A DNA stretch of 57,426 nt from NCBI GenBank assembly GCA_015903945.1, contig JABMDL010000006.1, positions 1 to 57,426 on the forward strand. The letters run 5' to 3'. The stretch comes from Nitrospira sp. (GTDB lineage: Bacteria; Nitrospirota; Nitrospiria; Nitrospirales; Nitrospiraceae). The notes under the pieces were generated by a model, which made no database searches, was not told the origin of the DNA, and saw only the letters and a list, made by a program, of their open reading frames with translations. Shown one piece after another: positions 16,238-25,578 of the stretch. The first letter of the stretch is position 1. Each line of letters starts with the position of its first letter. A program made the translations under genes and the position numbers.

Positions 16238-16900
16238 TTAGTGTAGTGACCGTCCTGCCGCTCCCGGCATCATCTTTCGGTGGGAGATAAAGACATCATG
16301 AAAATTCTTCCCGGCAACTGCCAGTGCCCGCTCGCCATTCCGGACCAGTTGCATGAAGTGCTGCAAGTCATCTACCGAGAGGTTCACTGATGCAAGCCCC
16401 GGCGCGAGCCGCGCAAGCGCTTCTGTCGGGCTACGGAGGGCCCCATCGGCGAGCGCTTCCAGTACGTCCGGAGTCCAGCCGCCTGAGCGAAACTGCGTCA
16501 CAACCTGTGCCGTCTGATCTCCGTGTTTGCTCGCCACCGCACGCTGCATGAACTCCTGCACAGCGGGGTCCGTATTGTTGGTGAACAGGGATTGCAGCTG
16601 GATGACGGACTTGATGATGCGGTTGGCCTCCGCGGTGCCTTCAGGGGGAAGCACGCGCGCCTGTTCGAGTGTCGCGAGCACAGCCATCGCCGCGCCCACG
16701 TGAGGGGAGGCGGCTTTTCCCGATCGCTGTATCTGAATGGGAGCGGGTGGGGCGAAGGCGGATGATCTCTCCGGAAGTACACCGTTCGTCGCATGAACCA
16801 CAAGCATCCCCATACTAAGACAGGCCAGCTGGAGTCTCCGTGTCGATCGTGGCACGATCCCGAAGAAGGGTTCCTTCTGGGAGAAGGACCAGAGGTGCAT
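16238..16900 (-). CDS. Hypothetical protein with an N-terminal membrane or signal segment
   Basis: The 220-residue product has a basic stretch (RSTRRLQL) followed by a hydrophobic helix (ACLSMGMLVVHAT) and a mostly helical remainder. The remainder contains RIIKSVIQLQSLFTNN, APGLASVNLSVDDLQ and HDVFISHRKMM. It may be exported. No family was recognised. A minus-strand TATAAT lies only 8 nt before the ATG at 16900, so the mRNA would be leaderless if that start is used; a GTG at 16855 is an alternative start. It is the first gene of an operon with the RAM-domain gene. Confidence 0.5.
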   Translation of the reverse strand: MHLWSFSQKEPFFGIVPRSTRRLQLACLSMGMLVVHATNGVLPERSSAFAPPAPIQIQRSGKAASPHVGAAMAVLATLEQARVLPPEGTAEANRIIKSVIQLQSLFTNNTDPAVQEFMQRAVASKHGDQTAQVVTQFRSGGWTPDVLEALADGALRSPTEALARLAPGLASVNLSVDDLQHFMQLVRNGERALAVAGKNFHDVFISHRKMMPGAAGRSLH

Positions 16901-16908
16901 GGGGACGG

Positions 16909-16938
16909 ATTATACCGCGTTCGACTACAAGATGTTAG
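16909..16938 (-). promoter_or_regulatory. Promoter of the 16238-16900 gene
   Basis: On the minus strand CTAACA (16933-16938), an 18-bp spacer and a perfect TATAAT (16909-16914) form a plausible sigma-70 promoter. The -10 box is 8 nt from the ATG at 16900. It is divergent from the comM promoter. Confidence 0.5.
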
Positions 16939-16962
16939 CGCCGGTGCTGCCCGGCCGTTCTA

Positions 16963-16991
16963 TTGAAACACTTCGGAAGAATTTCTATAAT
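16963..16991 (+). promoter_or_regulatory. Sigma-70-type promoter of comM
   Basis: TTGAAA (16963-16968), a 17-bp spacer and a perfect TATAAT (16986-16991) lie on the plus strand. They end 36 bp before the comM start codon at 17028. This also argues that comM starts at 17028 and not at the longer in-frame start 16899. Confidence 0.75.
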
Positions 16992-17027
16992 CGCGCCTCA
17001 TTTCAACGTGGAAAGGCTGGCTCTTGC

Positions 17028-18557
17028 ATGCTCGCTAAGGTGACGAGCGCAGCGCTCGTCGGTCTCGATGCCCACCTGGTGGATGTCGAAGTCGATATTG
17101 CGGGCGGCCTCCCGCAATTTTCCGTCGTCGGCTTGCCCGACGCGACGGTGAAGGAAAGCCGTGATCGGGTCCGCTCCGCGCTGAAGAACAGCGGCTTCCA
17201 TTTTCCCGCCAAACGCATCACGGTCAATCTCGCGCCGGCGGGGATCAAGAAAGAAGGATCGGGACTCGACTTGGCGATCGCGGTTGGTATTCTCGTCGCG
17301 GAAGAAGTCATTTCGCCGGAGGCGCTGAGCCGGCGCGTGCTGATCGGAGAACTCTCGCTCGACGGACGCGTGAAGCCGGTCACCGGGTCGTTGTCATTCG
17401 GCTTGGTGTGCCGCAAAGGATTTGAGTTGTTGCTGCCGGCTGAAAACGGCCCCGAAGCCGCGCTGGTCGACGGGGTGTGCGTGTATCCCCTCCAGACATT
17501 ACCCGAGGCGGTGGAGTTTTTGAGAGGAGGCCTAGCGATCGCGCCGTGCGTGTCGAACCGCGGCATGATCGAGTCCGGCCGACCGATCGAGGACGAAGAC
17601 TTCAGCGACGTTCGTGGACAGGATCACGCGAAACGGGCGCTCGAAGTCGCGGCGGCAGGCGGGCATAACGTGTTGATGGTCGGTCCTCCCGGGTCCGGTA
17701 AGACGATGCTGGCGCGTCGTCTGCCGTCGATTCTGCCCCTTCTGGATTTGGATGAAGCCATTGAAACGACGCGGGTGCACAGTGTCGCCGGTCAACTGGC
17801 GCCTGCTCGGCCCTTACTGACAGTGCGTCCTTTCCGCGCTCCGCATCACAGCATCTCCGACGCCGGTCTCGTCGGCGGTGGCACGGTGCCGAGACCCGGC
17901 GAAGTTTCGTTGGCCCATAACGGGGTGCTCTTTCTCGACGAATCGCCGGAATTCAAACGGGGCGTACTGGAGGGTTTGCGGCAGCCGCTGGAAGACGGCC
18001 ACGTCACGTTGACGAGGGCCAGCGGGTCACTCAAGTACCCTGCGCGGTTCATGCTGGTCGCGGCCATGAATCCGTGCCCTTGCGGCTACTATGGGGACCG
18101 GACGAGGCCCTGCGTCTGTTCAGTCGCGCAGATTCGCCGTTACCGGGCAAAACTGTCCGGCCCGCTGCTCGACCGGCTGGATCTTCATCTGGACGTGCCG
18201 CCGGTGCCGGTTCGGGAACTGCGGAGCGAACAACCTTCCACCGAAGGGTCGGCGGCGATCCGGTCGCGGGTCGTGGCAGCTCGCGACCGCCAGCGTCTTC
18301 GCTATCGGAACGACGGCATCTACACCAATGCCCAATTGAAGCCGCGGCAGCTGAAACGGTATTGTGGGCTGGATCAGCCGACACAAGATCTGCTTGAGCA
18401 GGCCATGACCAGGCTACGGCTATCGGCACGGGCACACGGACGCATTCTACGCGTCGCACGCACCATTGCCGATCTTGCCGAGTCTGATAAGATTGAGGCC
18501 ATGCATGTGGCGGAGGCCATCCAGTACCGCTCGTTCGACCGCAGTCCGGACGCATAA
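17028..18557 (+). CDS. comM: ComM/YifB family AAA+ ATPase (Mg-chelatase-like)
   Basis: The 509-residue protein starts MLAKVTSAALVGLDAHLVDV, the typical YifB/ComM N-terminus with a Lon-protease-like fold. The AAA+ core has Walker A GPPGSGKT near residue 220, the Mg-chelatase motif FRAPHHSISDAGLVGGG, and Walker B VLFLDESPEF. A cysteine cluster in AAMNPCPCGYYGD and PCVCS and the helical lid follow. ComM is a hexameric helicase that promotes branch migration during natural transformation; orthologues also occur in species with no known competence. A promoter is visible 36 bp upstream. Confidence 0.92.
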   Translation: MLAKVTSAALVGLDAHLVDVEVDIAGGLPQFSVVGLPDATVKESRDRVRSALKNSGFHFPAKRITVNLAPAGIKKEGSGLDLAIAVGILVAEEVISPEALSRRVLIGELSLDGRVKPVTGSLSFGLVCRKGFELLLPAENGPEAALVDGVCVYPLQTLPEAVEFLRGGLAIAPCVSNRGMIESGRPIEDEDFSDVRGQDHAKRALEVAAAGGHNVLMVGPPGSGKTMLARRLPSILPLLDLDEAIETTRVHSVAGQLAPARPLLTVRPFRAPHHSISDAGLVGGGTVPRPGEVSLAHNGVLFLDESPEFKRGVLEGLRQPLEDGHVTLTRASGSLKYPARFMLVAAMNPCPCGYYGDRTRPCVCSVAQIRRYRAKLSGPLLDRLDLHLDVPPVPVRELRSEQPSTEGSAAIRSRVVAARDRQRLRYRNDGIYTNAQLKPRQLKRYCGLDQPTQDLLEQAMTRLRLSARAHGRILRVARTIADLAESDKIEAMHVAEAIQYRSFDRSPDA

Positions 18558-18568
18558 GGAGTGTTTCG

Positions 18569-18781
18569 GTGGCAACGTTGAAAGTATTTCTGTGGTGGTT
18601 TACGGTGGGCGCCACCATGGCGCTCTCCGTCATCATGCTACAAGGCGGCATTCGAGAGGTCATGGAGGCGCAAGGCTCCGTCTGGGACCTCAAGCTTGCG
18701 GAACTCCTGATCACGATTATGGGAGGCGGCCTGCTGGCCGGCTGCATCGCCTTGATTCTCGACCGCATCAAGAAAGCGTAA
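18569..18781 (+). CDS. Small two-helix membrane protein
   Basis: The 70-residue product has two hydrophobic segments (about VFLWWFTVGATMALSVIML and LLITIMGGGLLAGCIALIL) joined by a short acidic loop. It ends in a basic tail (DRIKKA). The start is GTG at 18569 with AAGGAG about 7-9 nt upstream. It follows comM by 11 bp and is likely read from the same promoter. No family was recognised, and a link to the function of ComM is unproven. Confidence 0.6.
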   Translation: MATLKVFLWWFTVGATMALSVIMLQGGIREVMEAQGSVWDLKLAELLITIMGGGLLAGCIALILDRIKKA

Positions 18782-18799
18782 CTGGCCGTAGTGCGGCCC

Positions 18800-18890
18800 G
18801 CGTATCTCGTGAAGCGTGAAGCGCAGAATGAAAAGAGATGTAGCCCCGTATTGGTTGCGAGATACGAGATACGCTTCACGAACGACCAGA
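18800..18890. repeat. Dispersed palindromic repeat family A, copy 5
   Basis: GCGTATCTCGTGAAGCGTGA at the left and CGAGATACGCTTCACGAACG at the right are inverted copies of each other around a variable middle. The copy lies after the comM operon. Confidence 0.8.
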
Positions 18891-18932
18891 AACAATGGCG
18901 AAATGGCTAATTCGTTAATGATTGGCTGAAAT

Positions 18933-19358
18933 ATGGATATCGAAGTCGGCTCCAATCTTTATCGCAACTCAGACGGCACGATCGAAATCGAAGGGGTACC
19001 GCAAATCCAGGTGGCCCGGCATGCTTCAACAGGTGCGCTGTTGGTGAACTTTGCCTTGTTCGATCCGGACGGTCGGATGCTGGCCAAGATGGTGGACAGC
19101 ACGCTGATGTTCAACGAGCGGCGCGCCTATGATGTGAACAAAACCGCCGAGCGTGTGGCCCTGAAGGAAACGGACTCGGGGAGAGTGTTGCTCCAACTTG
19201 ATGTGAAAGCCCCCGGCCTTGTGTCGTGCTCACACGCGGAGTTTTACACGATGAAAGGGCATCTCTTCGAAGTGTCGGCCAAACAATGGAAGATCGAGAA
19301 GCAGACGAAGACCGGCCAGAGCATCGACGCGAAGGGCGGCGCCGTCTCGATCGGCTAG
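18933..19358 (+). CDS. Hypothetical beta-rich protein
   Basis: The 141-residue product has no signal peptide or membrane segment. It consists of short alternating strands: GSNLYRNSDGTIEIEG, GALLVNFALFDPDGRML, RVLLQLDVKAPG, then SHAEFYTMKGHLFEVS. A lysine-rich tail follows. The pattern suggests a small beta-sandwich, possibly of the kind found in phage or secretion accessory proteins, but no family was recognised. Ribosome binding is weak. The stop codon TAG shares its G with the first base of repeat family B. Confidence 0.5.
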   Translation: MDIEVGSNLYRNSDGTIEIEGVPQIQVARHASTGALLVNFALFDPDGRMLAKMVDSTLMFNERRAYDVNKTAERVALKETDSGRVLLQLDVKAPGLVSCSHAEFYTMKGHLFEVSAKQWKIEKQTKTGQSIDAKGGAVSIG

Positions 19359-19483
19359 CAGGATGCTGGAAAAGCCCGCCAGCGTCGTTCTCGCATCGCT
19401 CAGAGGCTCAACATACGGCTCAGAGTATGCCTCGCCTCTTCGCTCGCTGCGGCCTTGCCGGACGGTCTTTTTGAGCATCCTGC
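19358..19483. repeat. Dispersed inverted repeat family B, copy 1
   Basis: GCAGGATGCTGGAAAAGCCC at the left end matches AGACCGTC-type sequence and GCAGGATGCTCAAAAAG read from the right end on the other strand. The two ends are inverted over about 126 bp. It starts at the G of the upstream TAG stop codon and lies between convergent genes. The second copy is at 31771. Confidence 0.75.
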
Positions 19484-19570
19484 GGGGTTTTCTGCAACAC
19501 GCCTAGACTCCCCATGGCCGCGAATTGTACCTGATCAAAATAGGTTTTTTCGCAGCCTGCTCGATGACCT

Positions 19571-22168
19571 TTACTTGGCCGTCACGGTCGGCACAACAAC
19601 CACGTCGCCGTCTTTGATGTCGACCGACGCCGTGTCGCCATCCCGCAATTCTCCTTTGACCAGCAAGCGCGCGATCGGCGTTTCCAGTTCCTGCTGGATG
19701 AGCCGCTTGAGCGGTCTTGCGCCGTAGACCGGATCGTAGCCCCGTGTGCCCAGTTGCCGGAGTGCCGCCGGACTGAGCGCGAGAGTGATCCGCCGCTCTT
19801 CGAGCCGCTGGCGCAGCCGCTGCAACTGAATCTCCACGATCTTCACGAGATGCTCCGTGCCCAGCGGATGGAACACGACCACTTCATCCACCCGGTTCAA
19901 AAACTCCGGGCGGAAATGCTGCCGCAGCTCATCCATGACGACGGTCCGCATCTGTTCGTAGCGGGCGCCCCGCTGCTGTGCCTCAAGGATTTGAGGACTG
20001 CCGATGTTGGAGGTCATGATCAGGACGGTGTTCTTGAAATCGACCGTGCGGCCTTGGGAATCGGTCAGCCGCCCGTCGTCCAGGACTTGCAATAGGACAT
20101 TGAACACGTCGTGGTGCGCCTTTTCGATCTCATCGAACAGGATGACGGAGAACGGGCGTCGCCTGACCGCTTCCGTCAACTGGCCGCCTTCTTCATAGCC
20201 GACATAGCCGGGCGGGGCGCCGATCAGGCGCGCGACGGTGTGCTTTTCCATATATTCCGACATGTCGATCCGGACAAGGTTCCCTTCGTCGTCGAACAGA
20301 ATGGCAGCCAACGCACGAGCCAGCTCCGTTTTGCCAACACCGGTGGGGCCGAGAAACAGGAATGAGCCGATCGGGCGGTTCGGATCTTTGATGCCGGAGC
20401 GCGCGCGGAGCACGGCGTCGGCCACGGCGCGAACCCCTTCCTCCTGCCCCACCACCCGCTGGTGCAGCAGGTCCTCCAGCTTCAACAGCTTGTCGGTTTC
20501 GCCTTCGAGCAGGCGGGAGACGGGGATGCCGGTCCAGCGGCTAACGACCGCCGCGATTTCGTCCTCATCGACTTCTTCTTTCAGGAGCTTGGCTTCGTGC
20601 TGCTTTTTCCCCAGCTGTTGCTGTTCGATGCCGAGCTCCCGTTCCAAGCGAGGCAACTCTCCGTAGCGGAGTTCGGCCACGCGGTTGAGATCATAGGCTC
20701 GTTCCGCCTGTTCGATATGGCGTTTGACTTCTTCGATCGCTTCGCGCGTCTTGCGCAGTCGCGAGACGGAGGCCTTTTCCGATTCCCACTGGGTTTTCAA
20801 GGTCTGGAGCTCGCGTTGTTTGTCGTCCAGCTCCGATTCGAGCGTCGCCAAGCGGGCCGCGCTCGCCGGGTCTTTTTCTTTCTTCAATGCTTCCCGCTCG
20901 ATTTCCAATTGGAGGACCTTGCGCGAGACCTCGTCCAATTCGGCCGGTAAACTGTCGATTTCGGTTCGCAGGCGGGCCGCCGCTTCATCGACCAAATCGA
21001 TGGCCTTGTCCGGCAGAAACCGGTCCGAGATGTACCGGTGCGACAGCTTCGCGGCTGCGACCAGGGCGCTGTCCTTGATCCGGACCCCATGGTGGACCTC
21101 ATACCGTTCCTTGAGTCCGCGCAGGATGGACACGGTGTTTTCCACCGACGGCTGGTCGACGAAGACGGTCTGGAACCGCCGTTCCAGCGCCGCGTCTTTC
21201 TCAATGTGCTTGCGATACTCATCGAGTGTCGTCGCGCCGATGAGATGCAGTTCCCCCCGCGCCAACAGCGGCTTCAACAGATTGGCCGCGTCCATCGCGC
21301 CTTCCGCGGCGCCGGCTCCGACGACGGTGTGCAGTTCATCGATGAACAAGAGAATCTGCCCCTGAGACGATTGAATTTCTTTGAGCACCGCCTTGAGCCG
21401 TTCTTCGAATTCGCCCCGGAACTTGGCGCCAGCGACAAGCGAGCCCATGTCCAACGCGAACAGCTTTTTCTGCTTCAAGCCCTCGGGGACATCGCCCTTC
21501 ACGATGCGGATGGCCAGCCCTTCAACGATGGCCGTCTTGCCGACGCCGGGCTCACCGATCAGGACCGGATTATTTTTCGTCCGCCGGGATAAGATTTGAA
21601 TGACGCGGCGGATTTCGTCGTCCCGTCCGATCACGGGATCGAGCTTGCCTTTGCCGGCCAGCAGGGTCAGCTCCCGTCCGTACTTCTCCAGCGATTGATA
21701 GGTGCCTTCCGGATCCTGGCTGGTGACCCGCTGGCTGCCGCGTACCTGCTGAAGGCCGTTGAGCAGCCGGTCGCGCGTGAGGCCGAGCTTCTTCAACGGC
21801 CCGTCTTCTTGCGCCATGGCCAGCAGCACATGCTCGACGCTCAGATAATCGTCCTTGAGGGACTGTTGCTCGTGTTCCGCTTTGGTGAGGATGTGGACGA
21901 GCCGCGAGGCCATGTGTAACTGTCCGGGAGCCGCGCCGGCGCCCTGAACTTGAGGGATCTTGGTCAAGGCCTGCTCGACAGTCTGCCGGACGGCCGGCAG
22001 CGTCACCCCGGTCCGTTCCAACAGCGCAGGAGTAATTCCCCCCTCCTGATCGAGCAGTGCGAGCAGGAGATGTTCCACATCGACGCCTTGATGGCTGCGC
22101 CGTTGAGCATGCCCCGCAGCTGTCTGCAAGGCCTCTTGCAACTTGACCGTCATTTGATTCATGTCCAT
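19571..22168 (-). CDS. clpB: ClpB disaggregase chaperone
   Basis: ClpB threads aggregated proteins through a hexameric pore, working with DnaK. The 865-residue protein has the full domain order. The Clp N domain includes [15 protein letters not shown]1 has Walker A GEPGVGKT near residue 207 and Walker [10 protein letters not shown]. The coiled-coil middle domain spans about 400-530 and separates ClpB from ClpA and ClpC. NBD2 has GPTGVGKT near residue 605, the pore loop GYVGYEEGG, and [11 protein letters not shown]. It stands alone on the minus strand. No CIRCE element (TTAGCACTC-N9-GAGTGCTAA) is visible upstream; a weak sigma-70-like promoter is. Confidence 0.97.
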   Translation of the reverse strand: MDMNQMTVKLQEALQTAAGHAQRRSHQGVDVEHLLLALLDQEGGITPALLERTGVTLPAVRQTVEQALTKIPQVQGAGAAPGQLHMASRLVHILTKAEHEQQSLKDDYLSVEHVLLAMAQEDGPLKKLGLTRDRLLNGLQQVRGSQRVTSQDPEGTYQSLEKYGRELTLLAGKGKLDPVIGRDDEIRRVIQILSRRTKNNPVLIGEPGVGKTAIVEGLAIRIVKGDVPEGLKQKKLFALDMGSLVAGAKFRGEFEERLKAVLKEIQSSQGQILLFIDELHTVVGAGAAEGAMDAANLLKPLLARGELHLIGATTLDEYRKHIEKDAALERRFQTVFVDQPSVENTVSILRGLKERYEVHHGVRIKDSALVAAAKLSHRYISDRFLPDKAIDLVDEAAARLRTEIDSLPAELDEVSRKVLQLEIEREALKKEKDPASAARLATLESELDDKQRELQTLKTQWESEKASVSRLRKTREAIEEVKRHIEQAERAYDLNRVAELRYGELPRLERELGIEQQQLGKKQHEAKLLKEEVDEDEIAAVVSRWTGIPVSRLLEGETDKLLKLEDLLHQRVVGQEEGVRAVADAVLRARSGIKDPNRPIGSFLFLGPTGVGKTELARALAAILFDDEGNLVRIDMSEYMEKHTVARLIGAPPGYVGYEEGGQLTEAVRRRPFSVILFDEIEKAHHDVFNVLLQVLDDGRLTDSQGRTVDFKNTVLIMTSNIGSPQILEAQQRGARYEQMRTVVMDELRQHFRPEFLNRVDEVVVFHPLGTEHLVKIVEIQLQRLRQRLEERRITLALSPAALRQLGTRGYDPVYGARPLKRLIQQELETPIARLLVKGELRDGDTASVDIKDGDVVVVPTVTAK

Positions 22169-22212
22169 GGTCTGTTCCTTTATGCCGGTACCGTGGGGTG
22201 TGCGACGACTCT

Positions 22213-22240
22213 GTGATAATCATCGGCCTGTGTAAGTCAA
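22213..22240 (-). promoter_or_regulatory. Possible promoter of clpB
   Basis: On the minus strand TTGACT (22235-22240), a 16-bp spacer and TATCAC (22213-22218) lie about 45 bp before the clpB start. The match is moderate and no heat-shock sigma-32 consensus is evident. Confidence 0.35.
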
Positions 22241-22301
22241 CTCATGAGCCACAATCACGGAGGCTTGACCTCCATTGAAATCCCGACTAGGGTACGTGCT
22301 G

Positions 22302-23132
22302 ATGGGCGCACTACTGTCGGCCACGGTTCATTTATATCGCCAGGCGTTGCAGGCTACGTGGCGGTCGCTCGTACGAGGGTGGCTGACGATCGTGGCGCTG
22401 GTTGGATTCGGGGTCTTGTTCCTGGGTGCGGCACGGATTGCGGGGCCGCTGGGAATGGCAGGTGGGTTAATACTGGGCATTGTCAACGCGGTGCTGGTCG
22501 GCGCGACCTTGCGCCTGATCGAGCAGGCGCTGAGCGCCACCAGAACCATTCACCCATCCGACGTGATAGAGAGCTTCGGTCATTACTTCTGGGATATCAT
22601 CAGTGTCGGGTTTGTGCTCTGGCTGCCGATGATGGCGCTGGAGATGGGGGTGCACGCCAATCCCTACGGCCAATTTCTGTCTTCCGCAGTGTTGCTGCTG
22701 CTCTTTGTCCTGCTGAATCCGGCGCCGGAAGTGATCTATCAAGGCAAGCACGATTCACCGCTCGACGTCTTCAAGACCTCCTATGAATTTGTGCTGGAAC
22801 ATTGGATCGAATGGTTTCTGCCGTTCGTGCTGCTGTTGCTGCCGGTGGTGTTATCTCCCACCGGCCTTCGCGAATTCTTCGAGATCTCCAGCGGTGTCGG
22901 ACGGGGAGCCGGGCTGGGACTCATCCAATTCCTTCTCCTGCCGTTCGCCGTCGTCGGGAGCTGGTTAGCGTATGCGGGGCTCGATCCCGATGCGCAGGAG
23001 CTGCTGTTGCTTGTGCTCACGCCACCGGCCGCGACGGCGATCTTGTTGTTCCGTGGCCACCTCTTTGCATTACTGCGCGGGGCATCAAGACGACAGCGAT
23101 TGTTCGCTCGGCACGCCGGTACTGGACTATGA
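22302..23132 (+). CDS. Integral membrane protein of unknown function
   Basis: The product of about 276 residues has six or so hydrophobic segments: LTIVALVGFGVLFLGAARIA, GGLILGIVNAVLVGATL, ISVGFVLWLPMMAL, FLSSAVLLLLFVLLNP, WFLPFVLLLLPVVLSP and FLLLPFAVVGSWLAY. The soluble linker contains PEVIYQGKHDSPLDVFKTSY, a layout resembling uncharacterised YihY- or DUF4013-like membrane proteins, but no firm family call is possible. ATG at 22302 is chosen; a TTG at 22275 is an alternative start. It is divergent from clpB and stands alone. Confidence 0.6.
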   Translation: MGALLSATVHLYRQALQATWRSLVRGWLTIVALVGFGVLFLGAARIAGPLGMAGGLILGIVNAVLVGATLRLIEQALSATRTIHPSDVIESFGHYFWDIISVGFVLWLPMMALEMGVHANPYGQFLSSAVLLLLFVLLNPAPEVIYQGKHDSPLDVFKTSYEFVLEHWIEWFLPFVLLLLPVVLSPTGLREFFEISSGVGRGAGLGLIQFLLLPFAVVGSWLAYAGLDPDAQELLLLVLTPPAATAILLFRGHLFALLRGASRRQRLFARHAGTGL

Positions 23133-23229
23133 GTCGTGTGAGCGACGTGAACCATCGTCTCTGACCGTGGTTTTCACTCCGATGCCGCACGCATGAGCGG
23201 CAGCCATCCTGTCTAGACCGATAAACTGC

Positions 23230-23269
23230 TTGAGGCGGAGAGTGAAATAGTGTATGGATTTTCATACAC
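23230..23269 (+). promoter_or_regulatory. Possible promoter and overlapping operator before the sensor kinase gene
   Basis: TTGAGG (23230-23235), a 17-bp spacer and TATGGA (23253-23258) could be a weak sigma-70 promoter. A perfect inverted repeat GTGTATG (23250-23256) / CATACAC (23263-23269) with a 6-nt gap covers the -10 box, so it could be a repressor or autoregulator site. The rest of 23133-23324 holds no gene. Confidence 0.35.
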
Positions 23270-23324
23270 ACTCAGTATGGTCTGCTCGTTATCATCATCT
23301 TTTCTACGGTAAAGGCTCTGGCAC

Positions 23325-24797
23325 GTGCGGCTGTCGATCTTTTGGCGCCTGTTGCTGACCTCCTTGGTGATCATCGCGGTCATGGGAGGAGTCAATCTGT
23401 ACGCGCTGTTCCAGCTCAGGCAGTTGACGGCCATGAGCACGGAAATGGCCTCGTACCACTATCCGGCGGTCGAGTCGGCGAAACGGTTGTTGGGCTCACT
23501 CTATGTCCAATTGAACAGTGAGAAAAAATACCTGGCGACCAAAGACGCGGCGTTTCTGGCGAACTTCAACGAAGAGGTGGAAGAATTCCAGCGCAGCCTG
23601 CAGCAGGTTCTGAGCCGGGAAAGTGCGCCGGAGGGGCAACAGTTGCTGTATGAGACGGGTCGGTTGCTCCAGGAACGATTGGTGTTGTTCCATGACGGTG
23701 TGGAGCCGTCAGCCGGCAAGATTCCGGCGCCCGGATACGAGAGTCGTCGTGATGCCATCATGGACCGGATGTCGGCCTCGATTCAGGGGTACGTCGACCT
23801 GCATGAAGCGCGGGTCAGCGTGGGTGTGAGCGAGTCGCGGGCCAGCGCGGTTCGGGCCCAAGCGGTCACACAACAACTGGTGCTGGTGGCATTGGTCTTT
23901 GCCCTGGGACTGGCCGGCGTCGCCAGTTACACGATCCTGCGTCCCTTGCGTCAGCTGCAAGGGCACATCAAAGAAATCGGCCAAGGGAAGTTCGGCCAGC
24001 CGCTCCAAATTACGGCCCCGGCTGAACTGACGGACCTCGTCGATACGGTGAATTGGATGGGCGGGAAGCTGCAAGAACTCGATGATATGAAGGCGGAATT
24101 CCTCGCCCATGTCTCGCATGAGTTACGCACGCCGATGGCCTCGATTCAGGAAGGCACCCATCTGTTGCTCGATGAGATCCCGGGTCCCCTTACCCAAGAA
24201 CAGCGGACGACCCTTCGGATCATGGCCGACAGCAGCCGCCGGCTGATTCATTTGATCTCGACGATTCTCGACCTGTCGAAAATGGAAGCCGGGATGATGG
24301 AGTATCGAATCGTTCCGGTTGACCTCAAGCGGGTTGCGAGCATCTCCATCAACAAAGTCCGGTTGCTGGCCGATTCCAAGCATATCCAGCTCGTGTTTGA
24401 GAGTTTGGGAGAGCGGGCATGGGTCAAGGCCGACGCCCCGCGAGTTGAACAGGTCCTCGATAATCTGCTATCGAATGCGCTGAAGTTCGGTCCGGAAGGG
24501 AGTATCGTCAAGCTGCAGATGAAGCCGGACCTTCATGCCGGCGTGCTTGAAGTTTCAGTGTCCGATTCGGGTCCAGGAATCGCGGCTGAAGATCTTCCCC
24601 ATATTTTCGAACGGTTCTATCAGGGCCGCACGAAGGCGAAAAATGCCTCCGCCGGCAGCGGGCTGGGACTTGCGCTGGCCAAGAAGGTCGTGGAAGCGCA
24701 CGAGGGAAGAATTTGGATTGAAAGTGAAATCAAGAAGGGAACGACTGTACGGTTTGTCCTACGGTTGGCAAAACAGGGAAAGGTAAAGGGCGAATGA
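23325..24797 (+). CDS. Membrane sensor histidine kinase, QseE/GlrK-like
   Basis: The 490-residue kinase has an N-terminal membrane helix (LLLTSLVIIAVMGGVNLYAL) and a helical periplasmic sensor of about 150 residues. A second helix (LVLVALVFALGLAGVASYTI) and a HAMP linker follow. In the HisKA domain the phosphoacceptor is His265 in HVSHELRTP. In the HATPase domain the N box is NLLSNALKF, with DSGPGI and GSGLGLALAKK. The start is GTG at 23325. It overlaps the lipoprotein gene by 4 bp (ATGA) and is followed by a sigma-54 activator gene, the order of the enterobacterial glrK-qseG-glrR unit. The sensor region is alpha-helical, in keeping with envelope-stress sensing; the ligand is unknown. Confidence 0.85.
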   Translation: MRLSIFWRLLLTSLVIIAVMGGVNLYALFQLRQLTAMSTEMASYHYPAVESAKRLLGSLYVQLNSEKKYLATKDAAFLANFNEEVEEFQRSLQQVLSRESAPEGQQLLYETGRLLQERLVLFHDGVEPSAGKIPAPGYESRRDAIMDRMSASIQGYVDLHEARVSVGVSESRASAVRAQAVTQQLVLVALVFALGLAGVASYTILRPLRQLQGHIKEIGQGKFGQPLQITAPAELTDLVDTVNWMGGKLQELDDMKAEFLAHVSHELRTPMASIQEGTHLLLDEIPGPLTQEQRTTLRIMADSSRRLIHLISTILDLSKMEAGMMEYRIVPVDLKRVASISINKVRLLADSKHIQLVFESLGERAWVKADAPRVEQVLDNLLSNALKFGPEGSIVKLQMKPDLHAGVLEVSVSDSGPGIAAEDLPHIFERFYQGRTKAKNASAGSGLGLALAKKVVEAHEGRIWIESEIKKGTTVRFVLRLAKQGKVKGE

Positions 24798-25558
24798 AAC
24801 GATTCATCACACAGGCCCTCATGTGCTCCTCACTGGTCTTGCTTCTCGGGGGATGCGCCTCCTGGACGTCACCCGTTGCGCTCGATCGGCCCTATTTCGT
24901 GACGGATCTGGCCGAATCGAAGTCATTTCAAGCGCTTGCAAGGAAGCAAGAGGGCGTGGTGGCCAAGTGTGCTGAAACCAACTCCTGCGATCATGCGTAC
25001 TTCATGAGAGCCTTGATTGGCCTGTACGAAAGCCGCGAAGTCGCGGAGAAATATTTCGGGAAGGTCCTGGCGATTTCTCCAAAAGGCCAGTTAGCCGCCT
25101 CCAGCAAGGCGTGGACGGAACTGTTACACATGCATCCGTCTCCCAGGACGATTTCGTGGATCGATGCCATCGTGGGTTGGCCTGCCATTTGGAGGGCAAA
25201 TGCCTCGTTGGGCCAGGCTGCTGACCGGTTGGTGCGGGACTTGCTTGATAGGGAAGTACTTCTTCAGCAGATACGCTCAATGAAGGAGGGAGATTTTCAG
25301 ACGGTTGAGGCACTGCAGCGCGAACTGGCGGAGCGGGACCGCAAGATCGAGTTGCTCTCGAAGGGACAGGGACGATCTGATCCGCCCTCCGTGCAGAGCT
25401 TGCAAAAACAGCTGGCGGAGCGGGACCGCAAGATTGAAGAACTCTCGACACAACTGGAAGCTTTGAAACGAATCGATCAGGAAATGAGAGAAAAAGTGCG
25501 CCCGATTCGTCCTCCGTCGACGGTGGCGCCGATCCCGGTACCGGACCCAATGCCGTAA
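24794..25558 (+). CDS. QseG-like outer-membrane lipoprotein
   Basis: The 254-residue product has a lipoprotein signal peptide with lipobox LGGC, Cys21 being the acylated residue. The mature part is helical. Two copies of LAERDRKIE-type heptads (about residues 177-222) predict a coiled coil before a proline-rich tail. In enterobacteria the lipoprotein QseG binds the sensor kinase and controls its activity; the position between kinase and regulator here supports the same role, which is inference. The start codon overlaps the kinase stop codon (ATGA), and the regulator gene begins 20 bp after its end. Confidence 0.75.
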   Translation: MKRFITQALMCSSLVLLLGGCASWTSPVALDRPYFVTDLAESKSFQALARKQEGVVAKCAETNSCDHAYFMRALIGLYESREVAEKYFGKVLAISPKGQLAASSKAWTELLHMHPSPRTISWIDAIVGWPAIWRANASLGQAADRLVRDLLDREVLLQQIRSMKEGDFQTVEALQRELAERDRKIELLSKGQGRSDPPSVQSLQKQLAERDRKIEELSTQLEALKRIDQEMREKVRPIRPPSTVAPIPVPDPMP

Positions 25559-25578
25559 CGCGATGTGGAAGGAATACC

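Noticed and set aside
16899..17027. Longer comM start at 16899
   Set aside because: A near-consensus sigma-70 promoter lies inside this extension and family members start at MLAKV.
22169..22301. CIRCE heat-shock operator before clpB
   Set aside because: No TTAGCACTC-N9-GAGTGCTAA or close variant is present.
23314..23330. TGGCACGTGCGGCTG just before the sensor kinase gene as a sigma-54 promoter
   Set aside because: The second box is GCTG and not TTGC, and it overlaps the GTG start codon.
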